Shown: positions 16,221-24,700 of the stretch, piece after piece
Numbering within the stretch: position 1 is the stretch's first letter
Layout of the letters: each line of letters starts with the position of its first letter
Source: Sphingomonadales bacterium
GTDB taxonomy: Bacteria > Pseudomonadota > Alphaproteobacteria > Sphingomonadales > Sphingomonadaceae
Reading direction: 5' to 3'
Assembly (NCBI GenBank): GCA_027489295.1
Contig: JAIYAA010000321.1
Span: forward strand, 1-40,335
DNA length: 40,335 nucleotides
Position numbers and translations under genes: made by a program
The notes under the pieces: generated by a model
Databases searched by the model: none
Told to the model about the DNA's origin: nothing
Seen by the model: only the letters and a program-made list of their open reading frames with translations

Positions 16221-17349
16221 CGATCTCCCCCCCGCCCGGCCTGGCGGATACCGGCAACATGCGTCTGCCCCCTCTGGCATCGCGCTCGCGGCGCAGTGCC
16301 AGCAGGCCGCTGACTTCGGCTGCAGCGTAGGACGAACCGTTCGCCAGATACCAGCGCCCGCCCGGCTGGGTGGTGGGAATATCGCGGCCGGGTGCGATAA
16401 AAGCCGTGCCCGCCCGCGCCTCCGCCACCGCGACGACGCCCGGCATCGAAGCGGGGAAGCCGCCGCCCGCCAGCTTGGGGTCCACCGCCGCCACCACGGT
16501 GGCACCGCGATCGAGGCCCAGCCGGAGCAGCGTTTCCAGCAGCCGGCTGGGTGGTCCGCTGAGGCTGAGGTTGATCACGTCTGCCCGCTGCTCCACCGCG
16601 AAGCTCACCGCGCGGGCGAGGCTGAGGCTGTCGCACAAGGTGGCTGCGCCCGAACCGGTGCCCTCCTGCCGACAGGCGCGGAGGGCGAGCAGGGTGGCGG
16701 CCGGTGCGACGCCGACGATGCCCATGCCATTGTTCGCCCGCGCCGCGATCACCCCGGCGATGCCGGTTCCGTGGTTCTCGGCGGGTGCGGGGGCGGTGCC
16801 GATAAAATCGCGCGCCAGGCGAACCTGCCCGGCCAGATCCGGATGCTGCGCGTCGACCTTGCTGTCGATCACCGCGACGCGGGCGCCGCGCCCGGTAGCC
16901 ATGCGGTGCAGGGCGGTGAGGTGCCACGCCCGCACCGTCGGCTGCGCGGGGTAGAGCGGATCATTGGGGTGCGGCTGGCCTTGCGCCTGGAAGGTGGCGA
17001 TCGGCTCGGACCATTCGACCGCCGTGTCGCGGGCGACCTGCGCGGCGACTTCCTCGGCGGTGCGACCCTCGGGCACGGCCATGATGAAGCAATCGATCCC
17101 GATCATCGGCATCGGCCAGTTGCCGGTGAGCTGCAGGCCGTTCCGTTTTGCCACCGCGGCCGCGATCCGCCGCCGGCCCGCCGCCGATCCGTCCTCGCCA
17201 TAGCCGCCGCCATAGCCGCTCCCGGCACGGAAGTGCGGGGGTGCGAGGCGCAGCATCACCAGGATGCGCGGGCCGTTCGCTTCGCCGGCCGTGGCGGGGG
17301 CGGCGATCAGCGCGGCGACCGCCAGCAGCAGGGCCGCCAGCAGCTTCAT
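16162..17349 (-). CDS. Subtilisin-like serine protease (S8), exported
   Basis: The 395-residue protein has a signal peptide (MKLLAALLLAVAALIAAPATAG), then a prodomain-like region (about 28-120, RILVML...GIDCFIMAVPEG...AVEWSEPIATF), then the S8 catalytic core. The triad is visible: Asp162 in VAVIDSKVD, His193 in ENHGTGIAGV, Ser340 in NGSSYAAAEVSG. The segment that normally carries the oxyanion-hole Asn (AAAGN) reads VVAAVDPKL, so that Asn appears replaced, perhaps by Asp290. ATG 17349 overlaps the anti-sigma stop as ATGA. It probably acts in the periplasm or at the surface. Position in the operon suggests it modulates the anti-sigma factor, whose C-terminus resembles this protease's own prodomain. 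Confidence 0.88.
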   Translation of the reverse strand: MKLLAALLLAVAALIAAPATAGEANGPRILVMLRLAPPHFRAGSGYGGGYGEDGSAAGRRRIAAAVAKRNGLQLTGNWPMPMIGIDCFIMAVPEGRTAEEVAAQVARDTAVEWSEPIATFQAQGQPHPNDPLYPAQPTVRAWHLTALHRMATGRGARVAVIDSKVDAQHPDLAGQVRLARDFIGTAPAPAENHGTGIAGVIAARANNGMGIVGVAPAATLLALRACRQEGTGSGAATLCDSLSLARAVSFAVEQRADVINLSLSGPPSRLLETLLRLGLDRGATVVAAVDPKLAGGGFPASMPGVVAVAEARAGTAFIAPGRDIPTTQPGGRWYLANGSSYAAAEVSGLLALRRERDARGGRRMLPVSARPGGGEIDACATVVGKSPCPADAEGP

Positions 17350-17972
17350 GGCGCGGGGTCGACCGGTTGGACCATCGCCACCCCGGGGGCGGCCTGCAGT
17401 CGCGCGATCGCGGCGCGGCGCTGCTCGGGCGCGATGGCGAGCAAATAGGCACCCGCCGCCGTCGGTCCGTCGACCAGCCGGGCCTGCGACGCCGCGATCG
17501 CCTTACGCAGCGCAGCCTCGCGGGTATCGGGGGCAAACATCACCAGGATGTTGCCGGTCGGGTGGGCGTCGGGCGATCCCAGCGCATGATAGGTCCCGGC
17601 GCTCGGTGCGGCGGCCTGGCGATATTGGAGCACGACGCCGATGCCGAGCAGCAGCAGCGCCGCCTGCGCGCCCAGCATCCACCCGGCGCGAACCGCGAAG
17701 CGGCGCGGCAGGCGCTGTGGTGGCGGAGGTGCAGCAAGATCGGCGGCCAACCGCTCCCAGCCGCCGGGCGCGGCCGCCGGCAGATCCGCGACGGCGGTGC
17801 GCAGGCGGCGCTCGGCTGCCAGCTCGGCACGGCATTCGTCGCATTGGGGGAGATGCGCCTCGACGAGCAGCCGGTCGCCCGGCTCGATCGCGCCGCTGAC
17901 ATACCAGGGCAGCAGCAGCATCGTCGCTTCGTGCGGATCGCCGCGCAAATGGTGGAGTTCGCCCATCGTCAT
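17346..17972 (-). CDS. Transmembrane anti-sigma factor with subtilase-prodomain-like C-terminus
   Basis: This 208-residue protein has an N-terminal zinc-binding anti-sigma domain (His40, Cys44, Cys47 in HLPQCDEC), one membrane helix at about 98-117, and a periplasmic C-terminal domain at about 141-206. That last part reads NILVMFAPDTREAALRKAIA...AYLLAIAPEQRRAAIARL...VAMVQPV. It can be laid beside residues 29-117 of the downstream protease (ILVM, IAA-A, FIMAVPEG, VEWSEPI), the usual fold of an inhibitor-I9/fervidolysin-type prodomain. ATG 17972 overlaps the sigma gene's stop (ATGA), and its own stop overlaps the protease start (ATGA), so expression is stoichiometrically linked. It would hold the ECF sigma factor inactive at the membrane until signalled. 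The prodomain resemblance is by eye. Confidence 0.8.
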   Translation of the reverse strand: MTMGELHHLRGDPHEATMLLLPWYVSGAIEPGDRLLVEAHLPQCDECRAELAAERRLRTAVADLPAAAPGGWERLAADLAAPPPPQRLPRRFAVRAGWMLGAQAALLLLGIGVVLQYRQAAAPSAGTYHALGSPDAHPTGNILVMFAPDTREAALRKAIAASQARLVDGPTAAGAYLLAIAPEQRRAAIARLQAAPGVAMVQPVDPAP

Positions 17973-18556
17973 ATCCAGTCCGCCAGTTCGCCCGCCATCG
18001 CCCGGCGGAGATGGCGCCGCGCGTGGAACATGCGTGTCTTTACCGTATCCACCGGGCACCCCAGAATCTCCGCGATCTCGCGATAGCCGATCTCGTGAAA
18101 ATAGGTGAGGTCCACGACTGCCCGATGCTCCGCCGACAGGCCCGCCATCGCCAGGCGCAACGCCCGGTGGGTGCGGTCCTGCGACAGCGCTGCATCGGGG
18201 GTTTCGGCATCCACCAGTGCGGCGGTCGCCGTATCGTCCACCGGCGCTTCGTCGCGGGTGCGGGCCCGCACCGCCTTGCGATAGGCAATGGCGAACAGCC
18301 AGGTCGAAAGCCGGCTGGCGCCGGTGAAGTCGCCGGCCTTCTGCCACAGCACCATCAGCGTGTCGTTGACCACCTCTTCGACCAGCGGCGGCCGGCGCAC
18401 CAGCGTGCCGACAAAGCGGGCAAGGCGGGGCTGGTAGCGCCGATAGAGCTGCTCGAACGCGCGCAGATCGCGCGCGCGCACGGCGACGACGAGGCCCATC
18501 TCCTCCTCGTCGGCAGACATTGGCGGGGGGCCGCCCTGTTGGTCGATCCGCGTCAC
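17969..18556 (-). CDS. ECF RNA polymerase sigma factor
   Basis: The 195-residue protein has sigma region 2 (AFEQLYRRYQPRLARFVGTL, DTLMVLWQKA, STWLFAIAYRKA, about 33-97) and region 4 (LSAEHRAVVDLTYFHEIGY, VDTVKTRMFHARRHLRRAM, about 138-188), with no region 3, as in ECF factors. The start is GTG 18556, supported by AAGGGAG 4-10 bases upstream. It is first in an operon with anti-sigma, protease and OMP genes. A promoter-like motif (TTGAACCTTCC, 10 bases, CGCCACT) lies just upstream at 18579-18606 and recurs before the PEP-CTERM gene, which suggests autoregulation plus control of that gene. Confidence 0.9.
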   Translation of the reverse strand: MTRIDQQGGPPPMSADEEEMGLVVAVRARDLRAFEQLYRRYQPRLARFVGTLVRRPPLVEEVVNDTLMVLWQKAGDFTGASRLSTWLFAIAYRKAVRARTRDEAPVDDTATAALVDAETPDAALSQDRTHRALRLAMAGLSAEHRAVVDLTYFHEIGYREIAEILGCPVDTVKTRMFHARRHLRRAMAGELADWI

Positions 18557-18578
18557 GCGCTCCCTTCGTTTGCAGCGT

Positions 18579-18606
18579 AGTGGCGTGCAGACGGGGGAAG
18601 GTTCAA
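18579..18606 (-). promoter_or_regulatory. Candidate ECF-type promoter of the sigma operon
   Basis: On the minus strand TTGAACCTTCC (18596-18606) is followed after 10 bases by CGCCACT (18579-18585), 22 bases before the sigma GTG. The same two blocks with the same 10-base spacer occur at 19441-19468. GAACC-type -35 elements with a short GC-containing -10 are usual for ECF sigma factors, so the adjacent sigma factor is the likely reader. Confidence 0.6.
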
Positions 18607-18611
18607 CGCGC

Positions 18612-18657
18612 GCGAAAAAATTTCTGCTGGCCGGGATGCCGCAGCACCCCGGCCAGC
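18612..18657 (-). terminator. Rho-independent terminator of the PEP-CTERM gene
   Basis: GCTGGCCGGG (18626-18635) pairs perfectly with CCCGGCCAGC (18648-18657). On the minus strand the stem is followed by AGAAATTTTTT. It lies 13 bases after the PEP-CTERM stop and just before the sigma operon promoter, insulating the two units. Confidence 0.8.
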
Positions 18658-18670
18658 ATCGGGATCGACC

Positions 18671-19321
18671 TCAGCCGAGCGCCAGCGCGGTCCGGACGCG
18701 GCGGCGGCGATAGCGCAGCGTGCCGCCGGCGAGGCCGGCACCCACCATCAGCATGCCCCAGGTCGCCGGCTCGGGCACAGCGGCGGAAAGCGTGGCGTTC
18801 TCGGGCGCGAAATCGCTGATCGCGGCGTTGCCGGCGCCGGCGCGCGGCCACAGGTTGAAGCCGTAGCGACCCGGTGCGAATCCCGTGCTCGGCAGCAGCG
18901 ACAGCGGCACCTTGACGGTAAGGATGTTGCCGGCAATCGCCACCCAGTTCGGGTCGAGCGCGGTGCCGCCGATCGAGCCGGTGCCGTTTTTCTGCACGAC
19001 GATCGCCTGGTCGAAGATCACGTTGCCCTGGCCGATGCCGCCGAACGGACGGATCGCACCCTTGCCGGTGTTCACGCCGTACACATAGAAGCCGGCGGTG
19101 CCGGGGGTGATCGCACCCGCAAAGGTGGCGCCGAGGGTGAACAGCTTGGCGGAGGCATCATAGCTCACCGAAAAGCTGGTGACGTCGAGGTCGGCGAGCT
19201 TGGGGCCGGTATAACCCGAAAGGAAATCGCCCGTGGCATCGGTAACGCTCTGGGTCTGGGCCAGCGCGGGGGCGGTGCAAGCGAGGCAGGCAAGCGCCGC
19301 AGCGCCGAGGAACATACGCAT
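18671..19321 (-). CDS. PEP-CTERM sorted surface/secreted protein
   Basis: The 216-residue protein begins at ATG 19321 (GGGAGAA upstream) with a signal peptide (MRMFLGAAALACLACTAPALAQ). It has a beta-rich, Gly/Thr-rich body and ends with the PEP-CTERM tripartite signal: the motif VPEPATWGMLMV near 182, a hydrophobic helix (GAGLAGGTL), and a basic cluster RYRRRR. Such proteins are processed by an exosortase and placed at or released from the surface, often alongside exopolysaccharide. No exosortase gene lies in this window. A candidate ECF promoter and a structured leader lie upstream, tying it to the sigma factor encoded just downstream. Confidence 0.88.
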   Translation of the reverse strand: MRMFLGAAALACLACTAPALAQTQSVTDATGDFLSGYTGPKLADLDVTSFSVSYDASAKLFTLGATFAGAITPGTAGFYVYGVNTGKGAIRPFGGIGQGNVIFDQAIVVQKNGTGSIGGTALDPNWVAIAGNILTVKVPLSLLPSTGFAPGRYGFNLWPRAGAGNAAISDFAPENATLSAAVPEPATWGMLMVGAGLAGGTLRYRRRRVRTALALG

Positions 19322-19340
19322 GTTTTGATTCTCCCGTGAT

Positions 19341-19431
19341 TGGCCCGGCCCGATGCGGGGGAGCACCGGGCCAGGCACGCACGGCAGATGCTCGCCCAAG
19401 AACAGGGGATAGCCCGAGCACCGATCTGCCG
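19341..19431 (-). other. Structured 5' leader of PEP-CTERM gene
   Basis: The stretch between the candidate promoter and the ATG can form two stems: TGGCCCGG (19341-19348) with CCGGGCCA (19366-19373), and CGGCAGAT-GCTCG (19382-19394) with CGAGC and ATCTGCCG (ending 19431). The second would sit at the very 5' end of the RNA. It may stabilise the message or regulate translation. I see no match to a known riboswitch. Confidence 0.45.
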
Positions 19432-19440
19432 CACTCCGTC

Positions 19441-19468
19441 AGTGGCGCGGGCGTCGCGGAAGGTTCAA
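19441..19468 (-). promoter_or_regulatory. Candidate ECF-type promoter of PEP-CTERM gene
   Basis: TTGAACCTTCC (19458-19468) and CGCCACT (19441-19447) are separated by 10 bases, exactly as in the copy upstream of the ECF sigma gene. The element is oriented towards the PEP-CTERM gene, leaving a leader of roughly 110-115 bases. An A/T-rich patch (AAAAATTT) lies upstream of the motif in both copies. Confidence 0.6.
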
Positions 19469-19496
19469 AGCCGCTAGGAAATTTTTGCCGGGGGGC

Positions 19497-20987
19497 TCAG
19501 GCGGCGGCCGGGACCTTGGCCGCCGCATAGCGCGCGATGAAGGCGCCGTGGCCCGGCAGCTTGGCCAGCTGCGCGGCGATGCCGACCCGCAGATCGGCCA
19601 GCGCCCGCTCCAGATCGGCACTGGGGATCTGCGCCGGCATCGGGTGATGGTCGCGCGGGCGAACTCCCTGCCCCAGCATCACCGCGTTCCAGCTGTCGAC
19701 ACGGAACAGGTCGGTGCCTTCCTGATAGGCCGCCGCGCCTTCCTCGAACAGCGCGATCCGCGCCGCGAGGCTGTCCGGCACCGTACGCGCGGCATGGTCG
19801 CGCCAGAAGGGCTCGGGCCGGTCGTTGAGCTTGTAGTGAAGGATGATGAAGTCGCGGATATGCTCCGCCTCGGTACGCGACTGGGCGTTGAACCGGGCAG
19901 AGAAGGTCGCCATGTCGCTGTGCGACGGAAAGTTCTGGAGCAGCCGCGTCACCGCGATCATCACCAGGTGGATGCTGGTGGATTCGAGCGGTTCGATGAA
20001 GCCGCTCGCCAGCCCCAGCGCCACGCAGTTTCGATTCCATGCCTGCTTGCGCATGCCGGTGGTGAAGCGGATCAGCCGCGGATCGAACAGCGCGCGCCCG
20101 GGCACCGCCGCGAGCAGCTGGTCGCGGGCTTCGTCGTCGGACAGATAGTCGCTAGCATAGACGAATCCGTTGCCCATGCGATGCTGCAGCGGAATCCGCC
20201 AGCGCCAGCCGGCGCCGTGCGCGATGGCGCGGGTATAGGGCACCGGCCCCTCGGTGGTCTCCGACTGGACGGCGAAGGCGCGGTTGGTGGGCAGCCAATG
20301 GCTCCAGTCGTCGAAGCCGGTCTTGAGCGTCTCCTCGATCAGCAGCGCGCGAAAGCCGGTGCAGTCGATGAACAGGTCGCCCTCGATGCGCAGGCCGCCT
20401 TCCAGCACCAGCGCGTCGATATCGCCATTCGCAGTCTGCACCACCTCGGTGATGCGGCCCTCAACCCGGCGCACGCCGGCGGCCTCTGCCAGACCACGCA
20501 GGAAGGCCGCATAGGCGGTCGCGTCGAGATGATAGGCATAAGCGAGCGGCATCGGATCGCCGGTGGCGAACTTCTCCGACAGCGCCGCCTGCGTCTCGAG
20601 CGAATAGTCCCCCAGCGCGCCGCCGAAGCCGCGCGCCTGCGCCTCCAGCCAGAAATGCTGGAAGTCGCACAGGGGCAGCCCCCGGCCGATCGATCCGAAC
20701 GGGTGGAAATAGCGGTCGCCGTCGCGCTGCCAGTTCTCGAACGAGATGCCGAGCTTGAAGGTGGCGTTGGTCTCACGGAGGAAGACCTGCTCGTTGATGC
20801 CGAGCAGCTTGTGGAAGGTCCAGGCGGTGGGGATCGTCGATTCCCCCACGCCCACCGTGCCGATCGCATCGGATTCGACGAGCGTGATGTCGAGGTTCGG
20901 CCCCAGATGCCGCACCAGCGCGGCCGCCGCGACCCAGCCCGCCGTGCCGCCGCCGGCGATCACTACCCGAAACTTTTGCTCGCCCAT
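19497..20987 (-). CDS. Flavin-dependent (tryptophan-type) halogenase, second copy
   Basis: The 496-residue protein has GGGTAGW (12-18), GVGESTIP (46-53), catalytic Lys78 in ATFKLGI, WRWRIP at 261-266 (the WxWxIP motif), and Glu335-Ser336 in IEPLEST. It is therefore a complete flavin-dependent halogenase. It is clearly a relative of the copy at 1192-2697 but diverged in the N-terminal half and C-terminus. It follows SapC by 33 bases and completes a TBDR-SapC-halogenase set that recurs in TBDR-rich proteobacteria. The substrate is unknown; the indole-brominating relatives that have been studied show activity on free indoles. It could also be a distinct oxidase-like member. A start at ATG 20987 fits, with GGGGAGGAAG upstream. 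Confidence 0.9.
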   Translation of the reverse strand: MGEQKFRVVIAGGGTAGWVAAAALVRHLGPNLDITLVESDAIGTVGVGESTIPTAWTFHKLLGINEQVFLRETNATFKLGISFENWQRDGDRYFHPFGSIGRGLPLCDFQHFWLEAQARGFGGALGDYSLETQAALSEKFATGDPMPLAYAYHLDATAYAAFLRGLAEAAGVRRVEGRITEVVQTANGDIDALVLEGGLRIEGDLFIDCTGFRALLIEETLKTGFDDWSHWLPTNRAFAVQSETTEGPVPYTRAIAHGAGWRWRIPLQHRMGNGFVYASDYLSDDEARDQLLAAVPGRALFDPRLIRFTTGMRKQAWNRNCVALGLASGFIEPLESTSIHLVMIAVTRLLQNFPSHSDMATFSARFNAQSRTEAEHIRDFIILHYKLNDRPEPFWRDHAARTVPDSLAARIALFEEGAAAYQEGTDLFRVDSWNAVMLGQGVRPRDHHPMPAQIPSADLERALADLRVGIAAQLAKLPGHGAFIARYAAAKVPAAA

Positions 20988-21020
20988 CGCTTCCTCCCCT
21001 GAAGTCCCGTTCTTTTGTCG

Positions 21021-21728
21021 TCAGCCCTCGCGGCGTTCCTTGCGCGCGATCAGTCGCGGCAGATTGCCGAGCGAGGAAAGCTGCCACACGGCGCAGCGCA
21101 GGAAATCCTGCGCGTGGAGCGCGGCCAGCGCGTCGCCGCCCAGCGCCGCGAACCGGCTCGCCTCGATCACCCAGCAATCGGGGACCTTGTAGCGCCGGCC
21201 GCTGGTAAGTTCGATGTCGAGCGTAACCGGCTCCAGCAGCCCGGCCGCCTCGAACGCGGCGAACATCGGTGCGGAAAGCTGGTCACCGACATAGATCGCC
21301 TGCAGCGTCGCGGCGACGCGATCGAGATAGGGCGCATTGCCGCCCTGCTCCAGGAACAGCGGCGCGCCGTCTTGCGTGGAGATGCGCGGATGATCGGTGT
21401 CGATATGGATCAGCGGCTCGCCCGCCTCGCCGGGGCGCGGCAGGCCGATCGAGAAGGGACCGATTTCCATCAACGCGGGCAGCTGGTCCGCGGTCCAGCG
21501 ATCGCCCTCCAGATAGAGGTTCTCGTCGGCGTCGAGGCCGAGAAGCACCGTCGAGCGCCAAACACCGCCCTCGTCCCGGCGGAAGATCAGCACATAGTCG
21601 CGGCTCAACGCCTCGAACTCGGTCGGGAAGACGGTCATCTGATTGACCGCGTCGCCGAACGCGGCGCCACGGTCGAGCCGGATCCGCAGATCGGCATGGT
21701 CGATATTGTTGAGCACGGCGCGTGGCAT
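21021..21728 (-). CDS. SapC family protein
   Basis: The 235-residue protein matches the SapC family layout: an N-terminal EALSRDYVLIFRRD region, an FSIGLPRP segment, a DTDHPRISTQDGAPLFLEQG stretch typical of SapC, and a C-terminal ALHAQDFLRCAVWQLSSLGN region. There is no signal peptide. The name comes from a Campylobacter S-layer locus, but in this setting (between a TBDR and a flavin halogenase) the function is not established. ATG 21728 starts it 65 bases after the TBDR stop, with a strong terminator-like hairpin between, so it may be expressed by partial read-through. A plausible role is in processing or sensing the same substrate as the TBDR; that is inference. Confidence 0.85.
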   Translation of the reverse strand: MPRAVLNNIDHADLRIRLDRGAAFGDAVNQMTVFPTEFEALSRDYVLIFRRDEGGVWRSTVLLGLDADENLYLEGDRWTADQLPALMEIGPFSIGLPRPGEAGEPLIHIDTDHPRISTQDGAPLFLEQGGNAPYLDRVAATLQAIYVGDQLSAPMFAAFEAAGLLEPVTLDIELTSGRRYKVPDCWVIEASRFAALGGDALAALHAQDFLRCAVWQLSSLGNLPRLIARKERREG

Positions 21729-21746
21729 GTCAGAACCTTAAACGAG

Positions 21747-21773
21747 AAAGGCCGCTCGAGGCGAGCGGCCTTT
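21747..21773 (-). terminator. Terminator hairpin between TBDR and SapC genes
   Basis: AAAGGCCGCTCG and CGAGCGGCCTTT form a perfect 12-bp stem with a 3-base loop, followed on the minus strand by CTCGTTT. It lies 20 bases after the TBDR stop. It probably ends most receptor transcripts, with leak-through into SapC and the halogenase. Confidence 0.8.
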
Positions 21774-21793
21774 CCCTTGTGTACAGGCGGGCT

Positions 21794-24700
21794 TCAGAAG
21801 CGGAAGCGCGCGCCGACCAGATACCGGGCCGAGCCTTCGGACTCGTACCAGGTGTTGATGTAATCGCGGCTGTAGCTGCGAACGCCCTCCTCAAGGAGGT
21901 TGATGCCTTCGAAGCTGAGCGCGATGTTCTTGGTCAGGTCATAGTTGATGCTGACATCGACCTGGCCGTACGGATCGTTGAACGCCGGGTTGTGCGCAGC
22001 ACCGCGGTTGACGTCGCTCAGGAACTTGCCGCGCCAGTTGTACGAAAGGCGCGCCGAGATGCCGTGCTTGTCATAGATCAGCGTGGCGTTTGCGGTGTCG
22101 CTCAGGCCGACCAGCGCGAACTGGTTGGCCGTCGGATCGGCGGTGATGTCGAAGCCGATGTTGCCGCGCACCAGCGTATAGCTCGCGGCGATACCGAAGC
22201 CGGTATTGCCGAGGAAATACTGGCCGGCGAGCTCGACGCCGTAGATTTCGGCGTCCTTGTTGTTGATCGGCGTGTTCACCGCGAAGTTGAGCAGCGGGTC
22301 GGCAGAGGTCGGCTGCACGTCGATCGCCGCGAGCGTGTTGCTGATATAGGTCGAACCGAAGGTCCGGGTCGCGGGCACATAGTTCGCCTGCAGCTCCTGC
22401 GTCGCCTGGGCGACGTTGCCGCCGTACTTCTGCAGGATCGCCGCGCTGGTGAACAGGTTGACGTTGCTGATATCACCGCCGAGGCCGGTGACGATGTTGC
22501 GTGCACTCGTCGCCAGCGGGCCCGCGGTCGGGTCGCGCAGGCCGAACAGGTTGCGCTGCACCACCGTGTTGCCGATGAAGTTATGCACCCGCTTGTCGAA
22601 GAAACCGACCGACAGATACACGTCGCGACGCGGATACCATTCGAGCGAAACGTCGAAGTTATCCGAATCCAGCGGCTTCAGCGCCGGATTGTTCTGGTTG
22701 CCGGTCGCAACGCCACCCAGCGAGGTGGGGTTGTTGAGCGCACCCGCGCCGGTCGAGGCGAACAGGTTGCCGTACGGCGCGCGCGAGATCGTCTTGCTGT
22801 ACGAGACGCGGCCGATCAGGTTCTTCGCGGCCTCGATCTGGAAATCGACCTGCGGCAGCAGATTGTCGTAGCTGCCACGGCCGCTCACCGCCTGCTGATC
22901 CTTCGAGTTCAGCACCGAGAAGTCGTTGTCGGCTTCCCACACGATCGCCAGCGGCACCGTCTGGTACGACACCGACTTCACCTTGGTGTGCTCGTAGCGC
23001 ACGCCGGCGACCAGCGTCGCGTTGCGGCCGCCCAGTTCGCCCTTCCAGGTGAGCTGGCCATAGGCCGCCCAGATGTCTTCCTTCACCCGGTTGTCGTTGT
23101 TGGCATCGATGATGTTCTGGTGATTGATGCCGTCGTTGGTAATGCCGACATAGTGGTTGTACAGCGCGTTGTAGAGCTTGGTCGCGTCCTCGGCGCGCCA
23201 GGCCACCTTGCCCACCGCGTCGGCGGTCGCGTTGTTGTGGTGGAACTGGCAGACCAGGCAATATTGCTGGACGGTGCCCGGCGCGAAGGCCGCGACGTCC
23301 GGCGGCAGCGCGTTGTTCCAGTCACCCAGAACCTGGCGAGTGTTGTACTGGGTCTGGCGCGTATCGGTGCTGCGCCAGTCGCCGCCGAAGTCGAAGCGGC
23401 TGCCGCCGCCCAGATCCCAGCCCGCGTCGATGCGGCCTTCCTTGATCTTCTGCGTCTGCGTCGATGCGAACTGGCGCTGCACCGCCGCCGACAGATCGCC
23501 TGCATCGAAGACGCCGTTGCAGTTGCCGTTGGTGAAGGCGACACCCTTCGGGGTGGTCTGCTTGTAGCAGTCGTTGATCGTCAGCGTCTGGGTCGGGAAG
23601 CCATCATTATCCCAGGTCAGCCCGTGCGAGGTCACGATGTTGCCGTTGAAGGCGACCGTGGTCGAGGTCTGGCCGTTGGGATTGTCGGGCAGGCTCTCCG
23701 CCTTGCCGAAATGGCCGTCGATCTTGAGCGTGAAGTTGTCGGCCAGCTCCCACTTCAGGTTGCCGCCGATATCCCACAGCCGGTTCTTCTGCGCGCGATA
23801 GGCGTTCTCGAAGCCTTCGTCCTTCACGCCCGGCAGGGTCTCGTGAAGATACTTGGTCGTCGCGATGCCGTTGCTCGAATCGTCGAAGGTCACTTCGTCG
23901 AACGGCTTGGAGAACCAGTTGGACTGCGACGAGCGGCGTTCGGACGACCGCAGCTGTGCGAACAGACCGTCCACCGTGAAGGTCATGCTGTCCGACGGGC
24001 GATATTGCAGCACCGCCTGGCCGTTAATGCGTTCACGGCTCGCCTCCGAGAAGTGGTGGCGATAGTCGTCGGGCACTGCGACCAGCGTGTTCGGATCGGT
24101 CGGGCGGTTGTTGATCTTGGTGTTGGCGGTGATGTAGCCCTTTGAGGGATCTAGGAAATCCGACAGGCGGGGCATGTTCCAGTAATTGTTCGCCTGGCTC
24201 GGGAAGCTGAAGTTGCGCTTCTGGTAGCTGCCGAACACGCTGACGCCGAAGCGCTGCTCCGCGTCGCTCCAGCTGGCGATGCCCGAGAATTCCGGAGTCA
24301 CGTGGCTGCCGCAGCTGATGCAGTCGTCGGCCGAAGTGTCATAGCTGGCCTTGGCGCCAACCGAACCGGAGAAGCCGGCCGGGCGATCGAGCGGACGCGT
24401 GCCGACGATGTTGATGGTGGCACCGATGCCGCCCGACGGAATGGCGGCGCGGCCGGTCTTGTAGACCTCGAGCGTCTTCACGCCTTCCGAGGCGAGGTTG
24501 GCGAAGTCAAACGAACGGCCGAAGCCGCCGGCGCCGTCACCACCCTGGTCGCCGCCCACCGCGACGATGTTCGAGGCCGCGAGCTGGCGGCCGTTCAGCG
24601 TCACCATGTTGTACTGGGCGCCGAAGCCGCGGACCGTCACGGTCGAGCCTTCGCCGTTGACGCGATCTATCGACACGCCGGTGATGCGCTGGAGCGATTC

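Noticed and set aside
21722..24145. 807-codon open frame antisense to the second TBDR
   Set aside because: Same reason: composition typical of a GC-driven shadow, no domain, and the receptor on the other strand is clear.
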